A stretch of 16,642 nt of DNA from CAYZSU01 sp964480565 (GCA_964480565.1 CAYZSU010000045.1:1-16642), one strand, 5' to 3'; positions 1-7,948 are shown, numbered from the stretch's first letter. Notes: generated by a model from the letters alone, not told the origin. Made by a program: numbers and translations.

Positions 1-72
1 GTATACCACATTATTAATTTTATTACTCGTCAATTCATTGAAATCGGTGTACTAGACCCATCTCGCTGGTGA
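1..72 (+). CDS. C-terminal fragment of an unidentified protein, cut by window edge
   Basis: Frame 1 is open from the first base to a TGA at 70-72 and would encode 23 residues ending in VLDPSRW. The end reads like a natural protein C-terminus, but it is too short to assign a family. Its position beside the 3' end of tmRNA, a common integration site for genomic islands, would suit a gene from a mobile element; that is inference only. A chance open frame of this length is possible. Confidence 0.35.
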   Translation, partial: VYHIINFITRQFIEIGVLDPSRW

Positions 73-111
73 TGTCGTTTTTTATTTTCAAGCAACAACT
101 ACCCTGACACA

Positions 112-161
112 GGGGGCAACTCCTTTTGGTTCAACGTTTCTTGCCCCCAGAGTTGCCCCCA
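112..161. repeat. TTGCCCCCA direct repeats with an inverted partner
   Basis: TTGCCCCCA occurs at 141-149 and again at 153-161, starts 12 bp apart. An 11-bp inverted copy, GGGGGCAACTC at 112-122, is the exact reverse complement of GAGTTGCCCCC at 150-160. The three G/C-rich blocks stand out in an AT-rich background. The arrangement could be a protein-binding array, for example arm-type sites of a tyrosine integrase, or a weak stem-loop. There is no U-run to make it a terminator. Confidence 0.55.
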
Positions 162-212
162 TGAATGGCAGGATGTCAATGATTAACATTGGATTCTATG
201 GGACACTAAAAG

Positions 213-240
213 TAAAAAAGCCACTATAATCAGTGGCTTT
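213..240 (-). terminator. Rho-independent terminator of ssrA
   Basis: On the minus strand AAAGCCACT (240-232) pairs with AGTGGCTTT (225-217) around a 6-nt loop and runs into a tract of Ts (219-214). It lies about 35 bp after the mature tmRNA 3' end, the expected place for the ssrA terminator. Confidence 0.8.
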
Positions 241-276
241 CTAAATTTACTCGGACTTCCTTGGAAGCCCTTATTG

Positions 277-629
277 TGGAGGCGAGGGGAATCGCACCCC
301 TGTCCGCAAATACATCATATACGCTTCTACATGATTAGTTTGTGTTTTAATTGTCACCCATCATAACTCCCACAAACAGGATTTAATATGAGTTATATCC
401 AATGAGTTTAATTTTTTCGCGCTGAATTAACTTGAAAAAACGATCCTGTTAAATGACGCTTTGCGATGCCACAGGCTGTCATCGGTCGGCGTAGCTGTCT
501 TAAGTTTAAGCAGCTAATGCGTATTCTTGGTTTTCGCCAATTAAATAGTGTGCCAATCGTTTTACGACTTACTGACAGGTCGTCATGCCACGTATAATCT
601 ATTATCCACGTCGAAATCTCTTCGCCCCC
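277..629 (-). ncRNA. ssrA: tmRNA (transfer-messenger RNA)
   Basis: Rescues ribosomes stalled on broken mRNAs by acting as tRNA-Ala and then as a short message that adds a degradation tag. The minus strand shows the diagnostic 5' end GGGGGCGAAGAGATTTCGAC (629-610) and the 3' T-arm and acceptor GGGGTGCGATTCCCC..CGCCTCC. The acceptor ends GGGGGCG and CGCCTCC pair over 7 bp (one G-U). The tag frame starts at GGC (538-536) and ends at TAA (508-506), giving GENQEYALAA after the charged alanine; the -ALAA end is the usual protease signal. After the discriminator A (277) the genome reads CAA, so CCA is not encoded and must be added by tRNA nucleotidyltransferase. Mature length is about 353 nt. smpB lies 30 bp upstream on the same strand. 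Confidence 0.95.
506..538 (-). other. tmRNA tag reading frame (GENQEYALAA, stop)
   Basis: Reads GGC GAA AAC CAA GAA TAC GCA TTA GCT GCT TAA within tmRNA. The resume codon is inferred as GGC (Gly) because the frame upstream meets a TAA at once in another register and because the resulting 10-residue tag matches the usual size. The terminal ALAA agrees with the conserved tag end. Confidence 0.8.
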
Positions 630-659
630 CTTTGGATGCTTATTTTGATGGCAGTTTGA

Positions 660-1127
660 TTATCGTCGAACTGCACGGTCGAGTTTTATTTTTTCCTCAC
701 GTCGCTTAATTGTTTCTCGTTTATCAAATAGCTTTTTACCCTTTGCCATGCCAATTTCTACCTTGATTTTACCTTTACGAAAATAAAGGCAAATAGGTAC
801 CAAAGTCAAACCCTTCTGCTGGGTCACTTGTGAAAATTTAAGAATTTCTTGCTTATGAAGCAATAATTTTCGTCGTCGTTTGGGCTCATGGTTAAATTGA
901 TTTGCTGGTCCATAGGGGGAAATATGCGCATGTAAGAGGTAGGCTTCATTTTTTTCAACTATAATATAGGCATCGGATAAGTTGCCGCGCCCATCCCGCA
1001 AACTCTTTACTTCACTGCCGACAAGCGAAATACCTGCTTCATAGCGATCAGTGATATGATATTCAAAGAATGCTTTTTTGTTCTTAGTGATAATTTTCTT
1101 ATCAGATGTTTTTTTATTTTTTTTCAT
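660..1127 (-). CDS. smpB: SsrA-binding protein SmpB
   Basis: Binds the tRNA-like domain of tmRNA and delivers it to the stalled ribosome, where its C-terminal tail reaches into the empty mRNA channel. The 155-residue length is normal for the family. Conserved blocks are visible: NKKAFFEY near residue 16, GISLVGSEVKSLRDG near 32-46, DAYIIVEKNEAYLLHAHISPY near 52-72, RRRKLLLHKQEI near 84-95, LVPICLYFRKGKIKVEIGMAKGKK near 109-132 and a basic KRETIKRREEKIKLDRA tail. It sits directly upstream of ssrA on the same strand, so the RNA and its protein partner are neighbours. The start is ATG at 1127 followed by a Lys-rich N-terminus; no strong Shine-Dalgarno sequence is visible in front of it. Confidence 0.97.
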   Translation of the reverse strand: MKKNKKTSDKKIITKNKKAFFEYHITDRYEAGISLVGSEVKSLRDGRGNLSDAYIIVEKNEAYLLHAHISPYGPANQFNHEPKRRRKLLLHKQEILKFSQVTQQKGLTLVPICLYFRKGKIKVEIGMAKGKKLFDKRETIKRREEKIKLDRAVRR

Positions 1128-1225
1128 TGTTTATTGCTACAATTCTATCAACGGAAAGATAATTGTAGTAATTTATTATGCTAGACTAGTGAGAGGAGTC
1201 AAGTATAATACAGGTTTGCTAATGA

Positions 1226-1852
1226 TTAAATATGGGACGCATTTTTTTCTTCAATGATGCCGCCGGTAATTAAAAGTTTAAATGCTTGATCAATTCCCAT
1301 ATTCAGAGGGATGGTCGTTGATTTAGGGACAATGATTAAAAAACCAGAGGTTGGGTTGGGTGTTGTAGGTACAAAAATATTAACCATATCACTGGCAAAA
1401 TGCTTGGCAATACCTGCCTGTGTGTCACTGGTTAAAAATCCAATGACCCAGCAATCTTTTCTTGGGTATTCAACTAAAACAACGCTTTGAAAACGCTTGT
1501 CTGTATTGCTTAAAATACTGCTCGTAAATTGCTTGATACTACTATATATGGACCGACCAAATGGAATCTTTGAAATAATACGATCGCCTAAATGAACTAA
1601 TTTTTTTCCAATGTATAATCGTGCTATAAGTCCAACAAATAAAATTAATGTAATTGTGATGATCAGTCCAAATCCTGGGATATTGATACCAAGGAGTTCA
1701 ATGGGATGAAATCGCAGGGGTAGAATGGATTGGATTAAACGATCTGCGGATTGGATAATAAACCGCAATATAAGATATGTACCAAATACTGGAATAAGAA
1801 CGGCTAATCCTGAAAGAAAGTAGCGTTTGATAAATTTTTTTATAGCGGCCAT
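1226..1852 (-). CDS. DUF502 family two-TM inner-membrane protein
   Basis: A 208-residue protein of the DUF502 family, whose molecular role is not established. Visible features: a basic N-terminus (KKFIKRYF), a first hydrophobic segment at about residues 12-33 containing GLAVLIPVFGTYLIL, a second at about 57-79 (GFGLIITITLILFVGLIARL), then a soluble domain with the family blocks IPFGRSIYSSIKQF and FVPTTPNPTSGFLIIVPKS. The C-terminus ends with a short hydrophilic tail. It starts 14 bp after the stop of the amidohydrolase-like gene, so the two are probably co-transcribed. A 97-bp gap separates its end from smpB. Only a weak GGA-type ribosome site precedes the ATG. Confidence 0.88.
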   Translation of the reverse strand: MAAIKKFIKRYFLSGLAVLIPVFGTYLILRFIIQSADRLIQSILPLRFHPIELLGINIPGFGLIITITLILFVGLIARLYIGKKLVHLGDRIISKIPFGRSIYSSIKQFTSSILSNTDKRFQSVVLVEYPRKDCWVIGFLTSDTQAGIAKHFASDMVNIFVPTTPNPTSGFLIIVPKSTTIPLNMGIDQAFKLLITGGIIEEKNASHI

Positions 1853-1866
1853 GTGGAATATCCAGG

Positions 1867-3153
1867 TTAAATTGATTTTAAAATATTGCCATCAACGACA
1901 ACGACTTTAATGTGATGGGGGTCTGTGCGCTCAATCATAGTTTTATAAAACTCAGATTCATTGTCCGGGTTTAAGTTGGGTTCATGTAAAATAATATAAT
2001 CCGCGGCTTTGTTGGGTTCTAATGAGCCAATGCGATGATCCAACCCCATTGCGCGTGCAGATCCCATGGTTGCTAACTTTAATACATCCTTGGCTGGCAA
2101 TTTGGGTTGGCATGCGTTGTCCATGCATAAACGCATCTCTTCCCACATATTAAAACCTAATTTTGAATGCCAAGGGCCTGTGCCAAGTCCTATGGGAATG
2201 CCGTTATTGCAGAGTTTGCCATAAGGAAATGTGCCAAATTTCATAGCATGATTATATGATGGGCATAGTACAACTTTAACTAAGTTCCTGGCAAGCGCTG
2301 CATAGTCATTATCTGATAACTGCAAGCAACCGACTAAAGTCGTTGGTGCATCAAATAAACCGAGTTCGCTTAAATAGCTGATCGGTGTTTTACGATGTGC
2401 AGGTGGTAAGTTTTTCCAGCCTAAACTAGGGAAAATATCTGTGGCAATTGGGCCTTGCGAGTCAAAGAAAAATTCCATTTCAGCAAAAGATTCTGCCGCG
2501 TGCATTAGAATAGGGATGGAGGATTCAATGGCATGTTGGCCAATAATACGAAGTAAATTTCGAGATAAAAGATATGGCGCATAAGGTCCTAATCCAATTT
2601 GAATTCGATCATCTGATAGATCATAGTAGCGATCAATTAGCGCTAAGGCAATTTCAAAGCTATGCTGTGCATTTTCACCATGTCCAGCAATAATTTCAGG
2701 GTAAATAATCGATCGGAGGCCCATTTCACGAAGCAATTTAAAGGTTCCCTCAAATGCAGTGAGCTCTGATATACATGTGACACCTGTTTCAATCAGTCGA
2801 TTAATGCCTTTTTGAATGCCTGGAATCATATGAGGGCTAGTTGTATCCTGCTTAAACTCAATTGCAGATACTAGATGTTCAGTAAATTCAGGTGCATCAT
2901 TGTTAAATTCTGCCATGGGATCTGTGGAGTCATAAAAGGACACTAATTCAAGTTGCGAATAGGCATTGACTAAACCAGGCATTAAAATGCTATTGGTATA
3001 TTCTTTTACTTCTGCATCAGGATACTTGTTAGTTAACTCATTTAATGTGCCGATATCATGAATTTTGTTAAGTTCAGTTGCAATAGCGCCATTTTTTATA
3101 ATTGGACAGCTATGAGTCATAGGCAAGATATATGTTGCGCTGATTATTTCCAT
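1867..3153 (-). CDS. Amidohydrolase-fold protein with most metal ligands lost (probable pseudoenzyme)
   Basis: A 428-residue member of the metal-dependent amidohydrolase superfamily, closest in layout to the ATZ/TRZ and S-adenosylhomocysteine deaminase group. Recognisable blocks: PGLVNA (59-64), GLGPYAPY (187-194), MHAAES (217-222), LVGCLQLSD (273-281), GLGTGPWHSKLGFNMWEEMR (322-341) and the C-terminal GSLEPNKAADYIIL. In active relatives the first metal site is HxH after PGLVNA; here it is Y65-S-Q67. The His of the VHL motif is Q278 and the metal-binding Asp of GTDS is G326. H218 and E221 of the HxxE motif remain. Hydrolysis is therefore unlikely; binding or a structural role is more plausible. 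A good ribosome site (AGAGG) precedes ATG 3153. Length is normal and the frame intact, so it is not a decaying pseudogene. Confidence 0.85.
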   Translation of the reverse strand: MEIISATYILPMTHSCPIIKNGAIATELNKIHDIGTLNELTNKYPDAEVKEYTNSILMPGLVNAYSQLELVSFYDSTDPMAEFNNDAPEFTEHLVSAIEFKQDTTSPHMIPGIQKGINRLIETGVTCISELTAFEGTFKLLREMGLRSIIYPEIIAGHGENAQHSFEIALALIDRYYDLSDDRIQIGLGPYAPYLLSRNLLRIIGQHAIESSIPILMHAAESFAEMEFFFDSQGPIATDIFPSLGWKNLPPAHRKTPISYLSELGLFDAPTTLVGCLQLSDNDYAALARNLVKVVLCPSYNHAMKFGTFPYGKLCNNGIPIGLGTGPWHSKLGFNMWEEMRLCMDNACQPKLPAKDVLKLATMGSARAMGLDHRIGSLEPNKAADYIILHEPNLNPDNESEFYKTMIERTDPHHIKVVVVDGNILKSI

Positions 3154-3242
3154 AATAACCTCTTTTTTGTATACAGGGGGTGTTCTTTGAAGAGCTCCCT
3201 TACTATCAATATTCCTAAATATGCCTACCTAGGGTGTCATGT

Positions 3243-3270
3243 ATTTTAACGGTTAATTTAATTTCAGCAA
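3243..3270 (-). promoter_or_regulatory. Candidate sigma-70 promoter for the amidohydrolase-DUF502 unit
   Basis: On the minus strand TTGCTG (3270-3265) is followed after 16 bp by TAAAAT (3248-3243). The predicted start near 3236 leaves a leader of about 80 nt to the ATG at 3153. Consensus match only. Confidence 0.45.
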
Positions 3271-3320
3271 TAAAAATATGTGCTTAACTCATTTATTTTT
3301 AAGATTAAAGGAGGAATTGT

Positions 3321-3962
3321 TTATGAACGAGCAATTAAATGGACTGTGCCGCCACGATGATTTGAGATTGCACGTTTTAAATTTTCAAAGTCACTTGGAT
3401 TTTCAGTATAATTTTGATTGCTGCTATCAACCACTAATAGAGGGCTATCATCATAATCTAAAAAATAACGATTATAGCTCTCAGTTAATTTTTCTAAATA
3501 GGTCGCATCAATATGTCGTTCATAGTCAATACCACGTTTGTAAATACGTTCTTTCATGACTTTTGGTTCTGCGCGTAAGTAAATAACCAAGTCAGGAGTG
3601 GGTAGTTTTTCTTTTAAGAGGCTAAAGATGGTATTGTATAATTGGAGTTCGTCGCTAGTTAGGTTGACTGTTGCAAATATAGCATCTTTGGCGAATGTGT
3701 AATCAGATATGGTCAATCTAGAGGGCTCATTATTTTTTAATTCTAATTGTTGTTGGTATCGATTCAATAAGAAAAATAATTGTGTTTTAAATGCATTTTT
3801 TGATTTATTTGTATAAAAATCCGATAAAAATGGATTTTTTTGCGTGGGTTCTAATAATGTAGTAGCATGCATATTTGATGCAAGAAGTTTGGCAAGAGTA
3901 GTCTTGCCAGCACCAATGGGGCCATCCACTGCAATGTATTTAATTCTTGGTGATTCATCCAT
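3321..3962 (-). CDS. Deoxynucleoside kinase (dNK/dGK-dAK family)
   Basis: Phosphorylates deoxynucleosides to monophosphates in nucleotide salvage, in the cytoplasm. The 213-residue protein has the Walker A loop GPIGAGKTT (14-22), the SDYTFAKDAIF block (about 86-96) corresponding to the substrate-binding ED/RS region, the DLVIYLRAEPKVMKERIYKRGIDYE segment (about 124-148) containing the arginine-rich LID, and a C-terminal LLVVDSS strand. Substrate preference (purine or pyrimidine) cannot be told from the sequence. The ATG at 3962 has no clear ribosome site, and the best promoter places transcription start at or next to it, so the message may be leaderless. It is followed by about 170 bp before the amidohydrolase-like gene. 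Confidence 0.88.
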   Translation of the reverse strand: MDESPRIKYIAVDGPIGAGKTTLAKLLASNMHATTLLEPTQKNPFLSDFYTNKSKNAFKTQLFFLLNRYQQQLELKNNEPSRLTISDYTFAKDAIFATVNLTSDELQLYNTIFSLLKEKLPTPDLVIYLRAEPKVMKERIYKRGIDYERHIDATYLEKLTESYNRYFLDYDDSPLLVVDSSNQNYTENPSDFENLKRAISNHRGGTVHLIARS

Positions 3963-3969
3963 TATTAAT

Positions 3970-3998
3970 CGTATAACAAAGCAAAAGAGGTTTGTCTA
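3970..3998 (-). promoter_or_regulatory. Candidate promoter of the deoxynucleoside kinase gene
   Basis: On the minus strand TAGACA (3998-3993), a 17-bp spacer, and TATACG (3975-3970). Initiation 6-8 bp downstream would fall at 3962-3964, on the start codon itself. Confidence 0.45.
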
Positions 3999-4240
3999 GA
4001 AATTAGAGTTATGGGTTGCCATCATGCCCATCATCTGTGTTAATTTAGCATTACAATCGTGGTTTTTCACGTATTCTCATGATTGCTTTTCGGTTCTTAG
4101 GCATTGCAAAATAGCTAGAATCTCTCGCATTTTTGAATAACCCCATAAGTTGCTATTTCGAGGGCAGTTTCTAACATGAAAAAAATAAGGCAATACGGAT
4201 AATAGTTGTGATTCTATTGTTTTTTCTGTACAAACTATAC

Positions 4241-4260
4241 TAAGGTTGTCCAGAAAATAG
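4241..4260 (+). repeat. Left copy of a 20-bp near-direct repeat flanking the hybrid kinase/OMP genes
   Basis: Matches 7963-7982 at 17 of 20 positions in the same orientation; both contain TGTCCA followed by an A-run and TAG. The 13-mer TTGTCCAGAAAAT from this copy also occurs inside the inverted-repeat element at 11991-12003. Confidence 0.45.
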
Positions 4261-4340
4261 GCTGTAGGGGAGGGGTTAAAAATATCCAGTGGCCAGTTGG
4301 ACTGCTTGAGATTAATTTTAGTTTAGTAAATGGGGTGAGT

Positions 4341-7300
4341 ATGTATATTGAAAAAGAGAATCTAAATGAATTTTGGTTGAACAATTATGATGACAGTTGT
4401 GGGCAGATTTGTCTAGTGGATACATCCTTAGATATTATTAAAATCAACCGAAGCATGCGTATGCAATATGATGGAGATGATTCGATTATTGGCAAAAATT
4501 GCATGGAGTTAATTCAAAGTTGGAATTTAACGCCATTAAAATCACTACATGATAATTCAATATGTACATCGCCTATTTGCCTAGAGCCAGCCCATTCATT
4601 GGCAATGAAAAAAATGGTGGCGCTAGCACAACCTCTATTTGATGCCAAGTCAAAGCATGTGGGCTTTTTAATCATGTCCAATTCGCTGCTGTGGCATGAT
4701 AATAATGAACAGTTAGATGAGCAGTTACAAAGAATATGTAATCGACTTGTTGTGCCGATGATGCAAATTAATTTAGTTAATGGCAATATAATGTGCTGTA
4801 ATGAAGCCTTGGAGACTCTAACAGGGTATAGCTCCGAGGATTTAATTGGTCAAAAATATATTATATTATATCCTGAACAATATCAAAATATCTATGATAA
4901 TAAATTATTAATGGCTATTTCAAATACATTTGAGCATTCAATTTATGCAGAGATACAAACACAGCAAGGGGATATTATACCTGTGCAGTTAGCATCCCAT
5001 GCATTGGATTCTATTGCGAATGGTCAAGTCCAGATTACGGTAACTGATTTGAGTCAAATTAAGGCATTGGAGAATGAATTGGATATGTTCCAAAAATTAT
5101 TGGATAATATTCAGGATGCGATTTTTATCGTTGATCCAGATACATCAAGAATTATCTATTTTAATGATCAGTCTTCTGAGTTTCTTAATTATCAAAAACA
5201 TATTTTATCATCTATGAAAATCACTGATTTTGATGTGGGATTAGCTGATGCAGGTGCATGGAACGCACATATAGAATACTTAAAAGATGCAAAGTGTGGC
5301 AAGTATACAACTGAATATCGACATGCGGACAACCATGTGCTTTCAGTTAGAGTAACATTTAGTTTTATTGTCTTTAGCAAACAGAAATATATTGTATTTG
5401 TTGTTAAAGATTTAATGAATAAACACGCAATGCATATGAAGGCAAACAGTGATCACTTTGAAACTATGATTAATAGGCTACCGGATCCAATTTGTACGAT
5501 TGATGAAAATGGCATTGTTAGCTATGCATCATCATCCATTAAATCTATTCTTGGGTATCCAGCCAGCCATATTGAAGGTACTTCAATATTTAATTATTTT
5601 TTAACGCAATATCAGTCATTGGTGAAACGCGAGGTTGCAAGTGCATTATTGGGTAGTGATGTTAATCGCATTGATGCAATGATTGTAACCAGTGAAGGAT
5701 TGTCTGTTCATGTTGAAGTGGCAGTGACTGTTATTGAATCTCAAAGTGGTATTGGACGCATTCAGTTAATGATCCATGATATGACAGATCGTAAATTATT
5801 TGAGCATAAGTTATTCGCAGAAAAAGAACGAGCGGATCGCGCCAATAAAGCAAAAAATAATTTTATTCGTAATATGACATATGAGTTGAAAATGCCTCTT
5901 AACGATATCGTGGGAATGGGAGCACTGATGAAAGATTCAGAGCTCAATTTTGAGCAGAAAGATTATTTGCAGACAATGCTTGTGAGCTCAGAGTCGATGT
6001 CAAAAATAATAAATAATATTAATGATATTGCGCAAATAGAGACTGGGCGGATGCAATTAAAGGAACAGAGTTTTAATTTACAAAAAACATTGGAAGATAT
6101 CATTGGGTCGTATGCGTTTCGTTCAAAAAACTCACAAGTCGATTTAATCTATAGCTATCCAATTAATATGCCCCGTTTTGTAATTGGAGATTCAGGGAAA
6201 TTTCGGCAAGTTCTTAGTAGTTTATTATCGAATCAAATTATTTTTTCATCACAGGAGATGATTCGAGAGTTATATATTAAAATTAGTACGGCCAGGTTGG
6301 ATGGAAATCGATTATTATTCCGTGTTGATATGTATAATCAACAGGAAATGATTTCAGGGAAAGATTTAAATGTGAGTTTAATGGGAAGTAAGAATACAAT
6401 GTCTGATATTGAGTTAGGGGTTGTTGAACAGTTACTTAAAATGATGAATGGTTCAATTTCATGTAATGCAAAAGAACATGGTAATGCACATTATAGTTTT
6501 TCACTCTATTTTAAGTTAGTGGATAATGATATAATGGCCATTGAAGCCAATTCATCTTTTGAAGGTAAATCAATTATCGTTATTGATCAAAATCAAACAA
6601 GTTTAAAATGTATTGTGGAATATTTACGGTCACTGAATTTTACAGTGCATCCATATAATTGTAATGTTGATATTTCGGAAAATAATGTATGTGTTGATTT
6701 TGTGGACTTAGTAGTTGTCAATTTAAATATGATATCTCAGAAGAATAAGTTGGTGGATTGCATCGATCAATTAAAATCACAGGTGCTATTAAAGGATGAT
6801 CAGCTGATATTAATTGGTGATGATGATTTTCAGTTAGAAGGGTATGATTCAAAAGATTTTTCTTATCATGTAAGTTATCCAATTCAATGGTCACAGTTTA
6901 CACAAAAGTTAATCAATATTTTTGAGGCAGGGGATAAGCCTATTGATTTTGTTCAAAAAGGTGTTGAAATTCAACCTCTTTACGATGATAGATTTGATGG
7001 GAAGCGAATATTATTGGTAGAGGATAATCAACTTAATCAACGTGTGGCTAAATGTATTTTAGAAAAAATTGGATTTGATGTTGTTTCAGTCAACAATGGG
7101 CAAGAAGCTGTAAATTCATTGCAAGAAAATTTATTTAATATTGTATTAATGGATATTCAAATGCCAATAATGGATGGATGGCATGCCACACGAATTATTC
7201 GTATGCCAAATTCACCTGTGAAAAATCATAGCATTCCAATTATTGCGATGACAGCAAAGTCAGTGCAAGACGATGAAGGTTATTCATTGGAGGTGGGGAT

Positions 7301-7367
7301 GGATGATTATATTGCCAAACCAATAGATGCAGATGCATTGAAAAAAGTAATTTTAAAATATATTTAG
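4341..7367 (+). CDS. Multi-PAS hybrid sensor histidine kinase with degenerate kinase core and intact C-terminal receiver
   Basis: About 1008 residues, no transmembrane segment seen, so cytoplasmic. Order: four PAS-like domains at roughly 10-110 (with C54 and C75/C80, as in Cys-containing PAS domains), 125-235, 243-355 and 370-480; a HisKA-like helix pair at 500-565; an HATPase-like region at 570-735; receiver 1 at 740-865; receiver 2 at 887-1008. The phosphorylation motif normally NMSHELRTPLN reads NMTYELKMPLN, so the acceptor His is Tyr514. N631 of the N box remains, but the G1 (DxGxG), F and G2 boxes are absent. Receiver 1 has N794 for the phosphorylated Asp and lacks the KPI Lys. Receiver 2 keeps ED, D938, T and K. 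It probably works as a sensory scaffold or receives phosphate from another kinase. ATG 4341 is chosen because TGGGGTGAG precedes it; GTG 4335 is the alternative. Confidence 0.9.
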   Translation: MYIEKENLNEFWLNNYDDSCGQICLVDTSLDIIKINRSMRMQYDGDDSIIGKNCMELIQSWNLTPLKSLHDNSICTSPICLEPAHSLAMKKMVALAQPLFDAKSKHVGFLIMSNSLLWHDNNEQLDEQLQRICNRLVVPMMQINLVNGNIMCCNEALETLTGYSSEDLIGQKYIILYPEQYQNIYDNKLLMAISNTFEHSIYAEIQTQQGDIIPVQLASHALDSIANGQVQITVTDLSQIKALENELDMFQKLLDNIQDAIFIVDPDTSRIIYFNDQSSEFLNYQKHILSSMKITDFDVGLADAGAWNAHIEYLKDAKCGKYTTEYRHADNHVLSVRVTFSFIVFSKQKYIVFVVKDLMNKHAMHMKANSDHFETMINRLPDPICTIDENGIVSYASSSIKSILGYPASHIEGTSIFNYFLTQYQSLVKREVASALLGSDVNRIDAMIVTSEGLSVHVEVAVTVIESQSGIGRIQLMIHDMTDRKLFEHKLFAEKERADRANKAKNNFIRNMTYELKMPLNDIVGMGALMKDSELNFEQKDYLQTMLVSSESMSKIINNINDIAQIETGRMQLKEQSFNLQKTLEDIIGSYAFRSKNSQVDLIYSYPINMPRFVIGDSGKFRQVLSSLLSNQIIFSSQEMIRELYIKISTARLDGNRLLFRVDMYNQQEMISGKDLNVSLMGSKNTMSDIELGVVEQLLKMMNGSISCNAKEHGNAHYSFSLYFKLVDNDIMAIEANSSFEGKSIIVIDQNQTSLKCIVEYLRSLNFTVHPYNCNVDISENNVCVDFVDLVVVNLNMISQKNKLVDCIDQLKSQVLLKDDQLILIGDDDFQLEGYDSKDFSYHVSYPIQWSQFTQKLINIFEAGDKPIDFVQKGVEIQPLYDDRFDGKRILLVEDNQLNQRVAKCILEKIGFDVVSVNNGQEAVNSLQENLFNIVLMDIQMPIMDGWHATRIIRMPNSPVKNHSIPIIAMTAKSVQDDEGYSLEVGMDDYIAKPIDADALKKVILKYI

Positions 7368-7410
7368 TAATGACTCTTAAATTAAGTATTTTTCAAAAGG
7401 CATTAAATCT

Positions 7411-7416
7411 AAGGAG
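7411..7416 (+). promoter_or_regulatory. Ribosome binding site that sets the OMP start at 7421
   Basis: AAGGAG ends 4 bases before ATG 7421. The in-frame ATG at 7370, 17 codons upstream, has no such site, and starting at 7421 places a clean signal peptide at the N-terminus. Confidence 0.7.
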
Positions 7417-7420
7417 AAGA

Positions 7421-7948
7421 ATGAAACAACTATTAATAATGGGCATGTTGATTTTTTCTTTTTTATCCCAAGTGCCAGCATTAGCAAATAGTAAACCAAT
7501 ACGATATGGTCCAATATTTGGAATATTTGATACAACAGGCATTGAAACAATTAATGGTTCTAAGATGTCGTCACGGGGTGGATTTCAGTTGGGTTGGTTG
7601 GCGAGTCAACGCATGGGATTTTATGGAGAGCTTGCAGGTGGTTTTTTTGATCGAAATAATTTAGGCCGAATTACATTTCTTGATATAACGATGAATACGA
7701 TAATATATCCTATGGGTAATGTCTTTATGCGTTTAGGCAGTGGTATTTCAATAAATCGATCGCAAATAGAATCAAATTTATCCACGAAAACGCGTTATGG
7801 AGTAACAGGTAATTTTAGTTTGGGATATGAACTTCGCACAGGTGCAAATAATTATTTTTCGCCTGAAGTTGCTTTAAATTATCATCGTATTGCAGGGAAA
7901 AATTATTTATCAGTACAGTTTGGTTTTGCTTTTGTGTGGCATTTTTAA
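7421..7948 (+). CDS. Small outer-membrane beta-barrel protein
   Basis: A 175-residue exported protein of unrecognised family. Residues 1-22 form a signal peptide (MKQLLIMGMLIFSFLSQVPALA, cleavage after ALA). The rest is rich in alternating hydrophobic/polar strands with Gly and aromatic residues (GFQLGWLASQ, GFYGELAGGFF, NVFMRLGSGISI, GNFSLGYELRTG, YLSVQFGFAFVWHF) and ends in a terminal Phe, the usual outer-membrane insertion signal. Size suits an eight-stranded barrel of the OmpA/OmpW or PagP/PagL scale; I cannot say which, and no catalytic motif is evident. It starts 53 bp after the hybrid kinase, has its own ribosome site and is likely co-transcribed, so it may be an effector or sensor partner of that protein. 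Confidence 0.75.
   Translation: MKQLLIMGMLIFSFLSQVPALANSKPIRYGPIFGIFDTTGIETINGSKMSSRGGFQLGWLASQRMGFYGELAGGFFDRNNLGRITFLDITMNTIIYPMGNVFMRLGSGISINRSQIESNLSTKTRYGVTGNFSLGYELRTGANNYFSPEVALNYHRIAGKNYLSVQFGFAFVWHF

Larger units (their letters stand above)
3963..4340. other. Divergent intergenic region without a recognisable gene
   Basis: About 370 bp between the divergent kinase and hybrid-kinase genes. It holds the deoxynucleoside kinase promoter at one end, a possible -10 (TATACT, 4236-4241, no good -35) for the plus-strand genes, and the repeat at 4241-4260. No ORF of convincing length, RNA gene or riboswitch is seen. Confidence 0.5.

Noticed and set aside
3278..3559. Plus-strand ORF antisense to the 3' part of the deoxynucleoside kinase, with a perfect GGAGG 8 bp before ATG 3323
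   Set aside because: It lies over a conserved gene, its protein has no recognisable domain and is rich in His, Tyr and Asn as expected for a shadow frame. The ribosome site is probably chance, though a transcript map would settle it.
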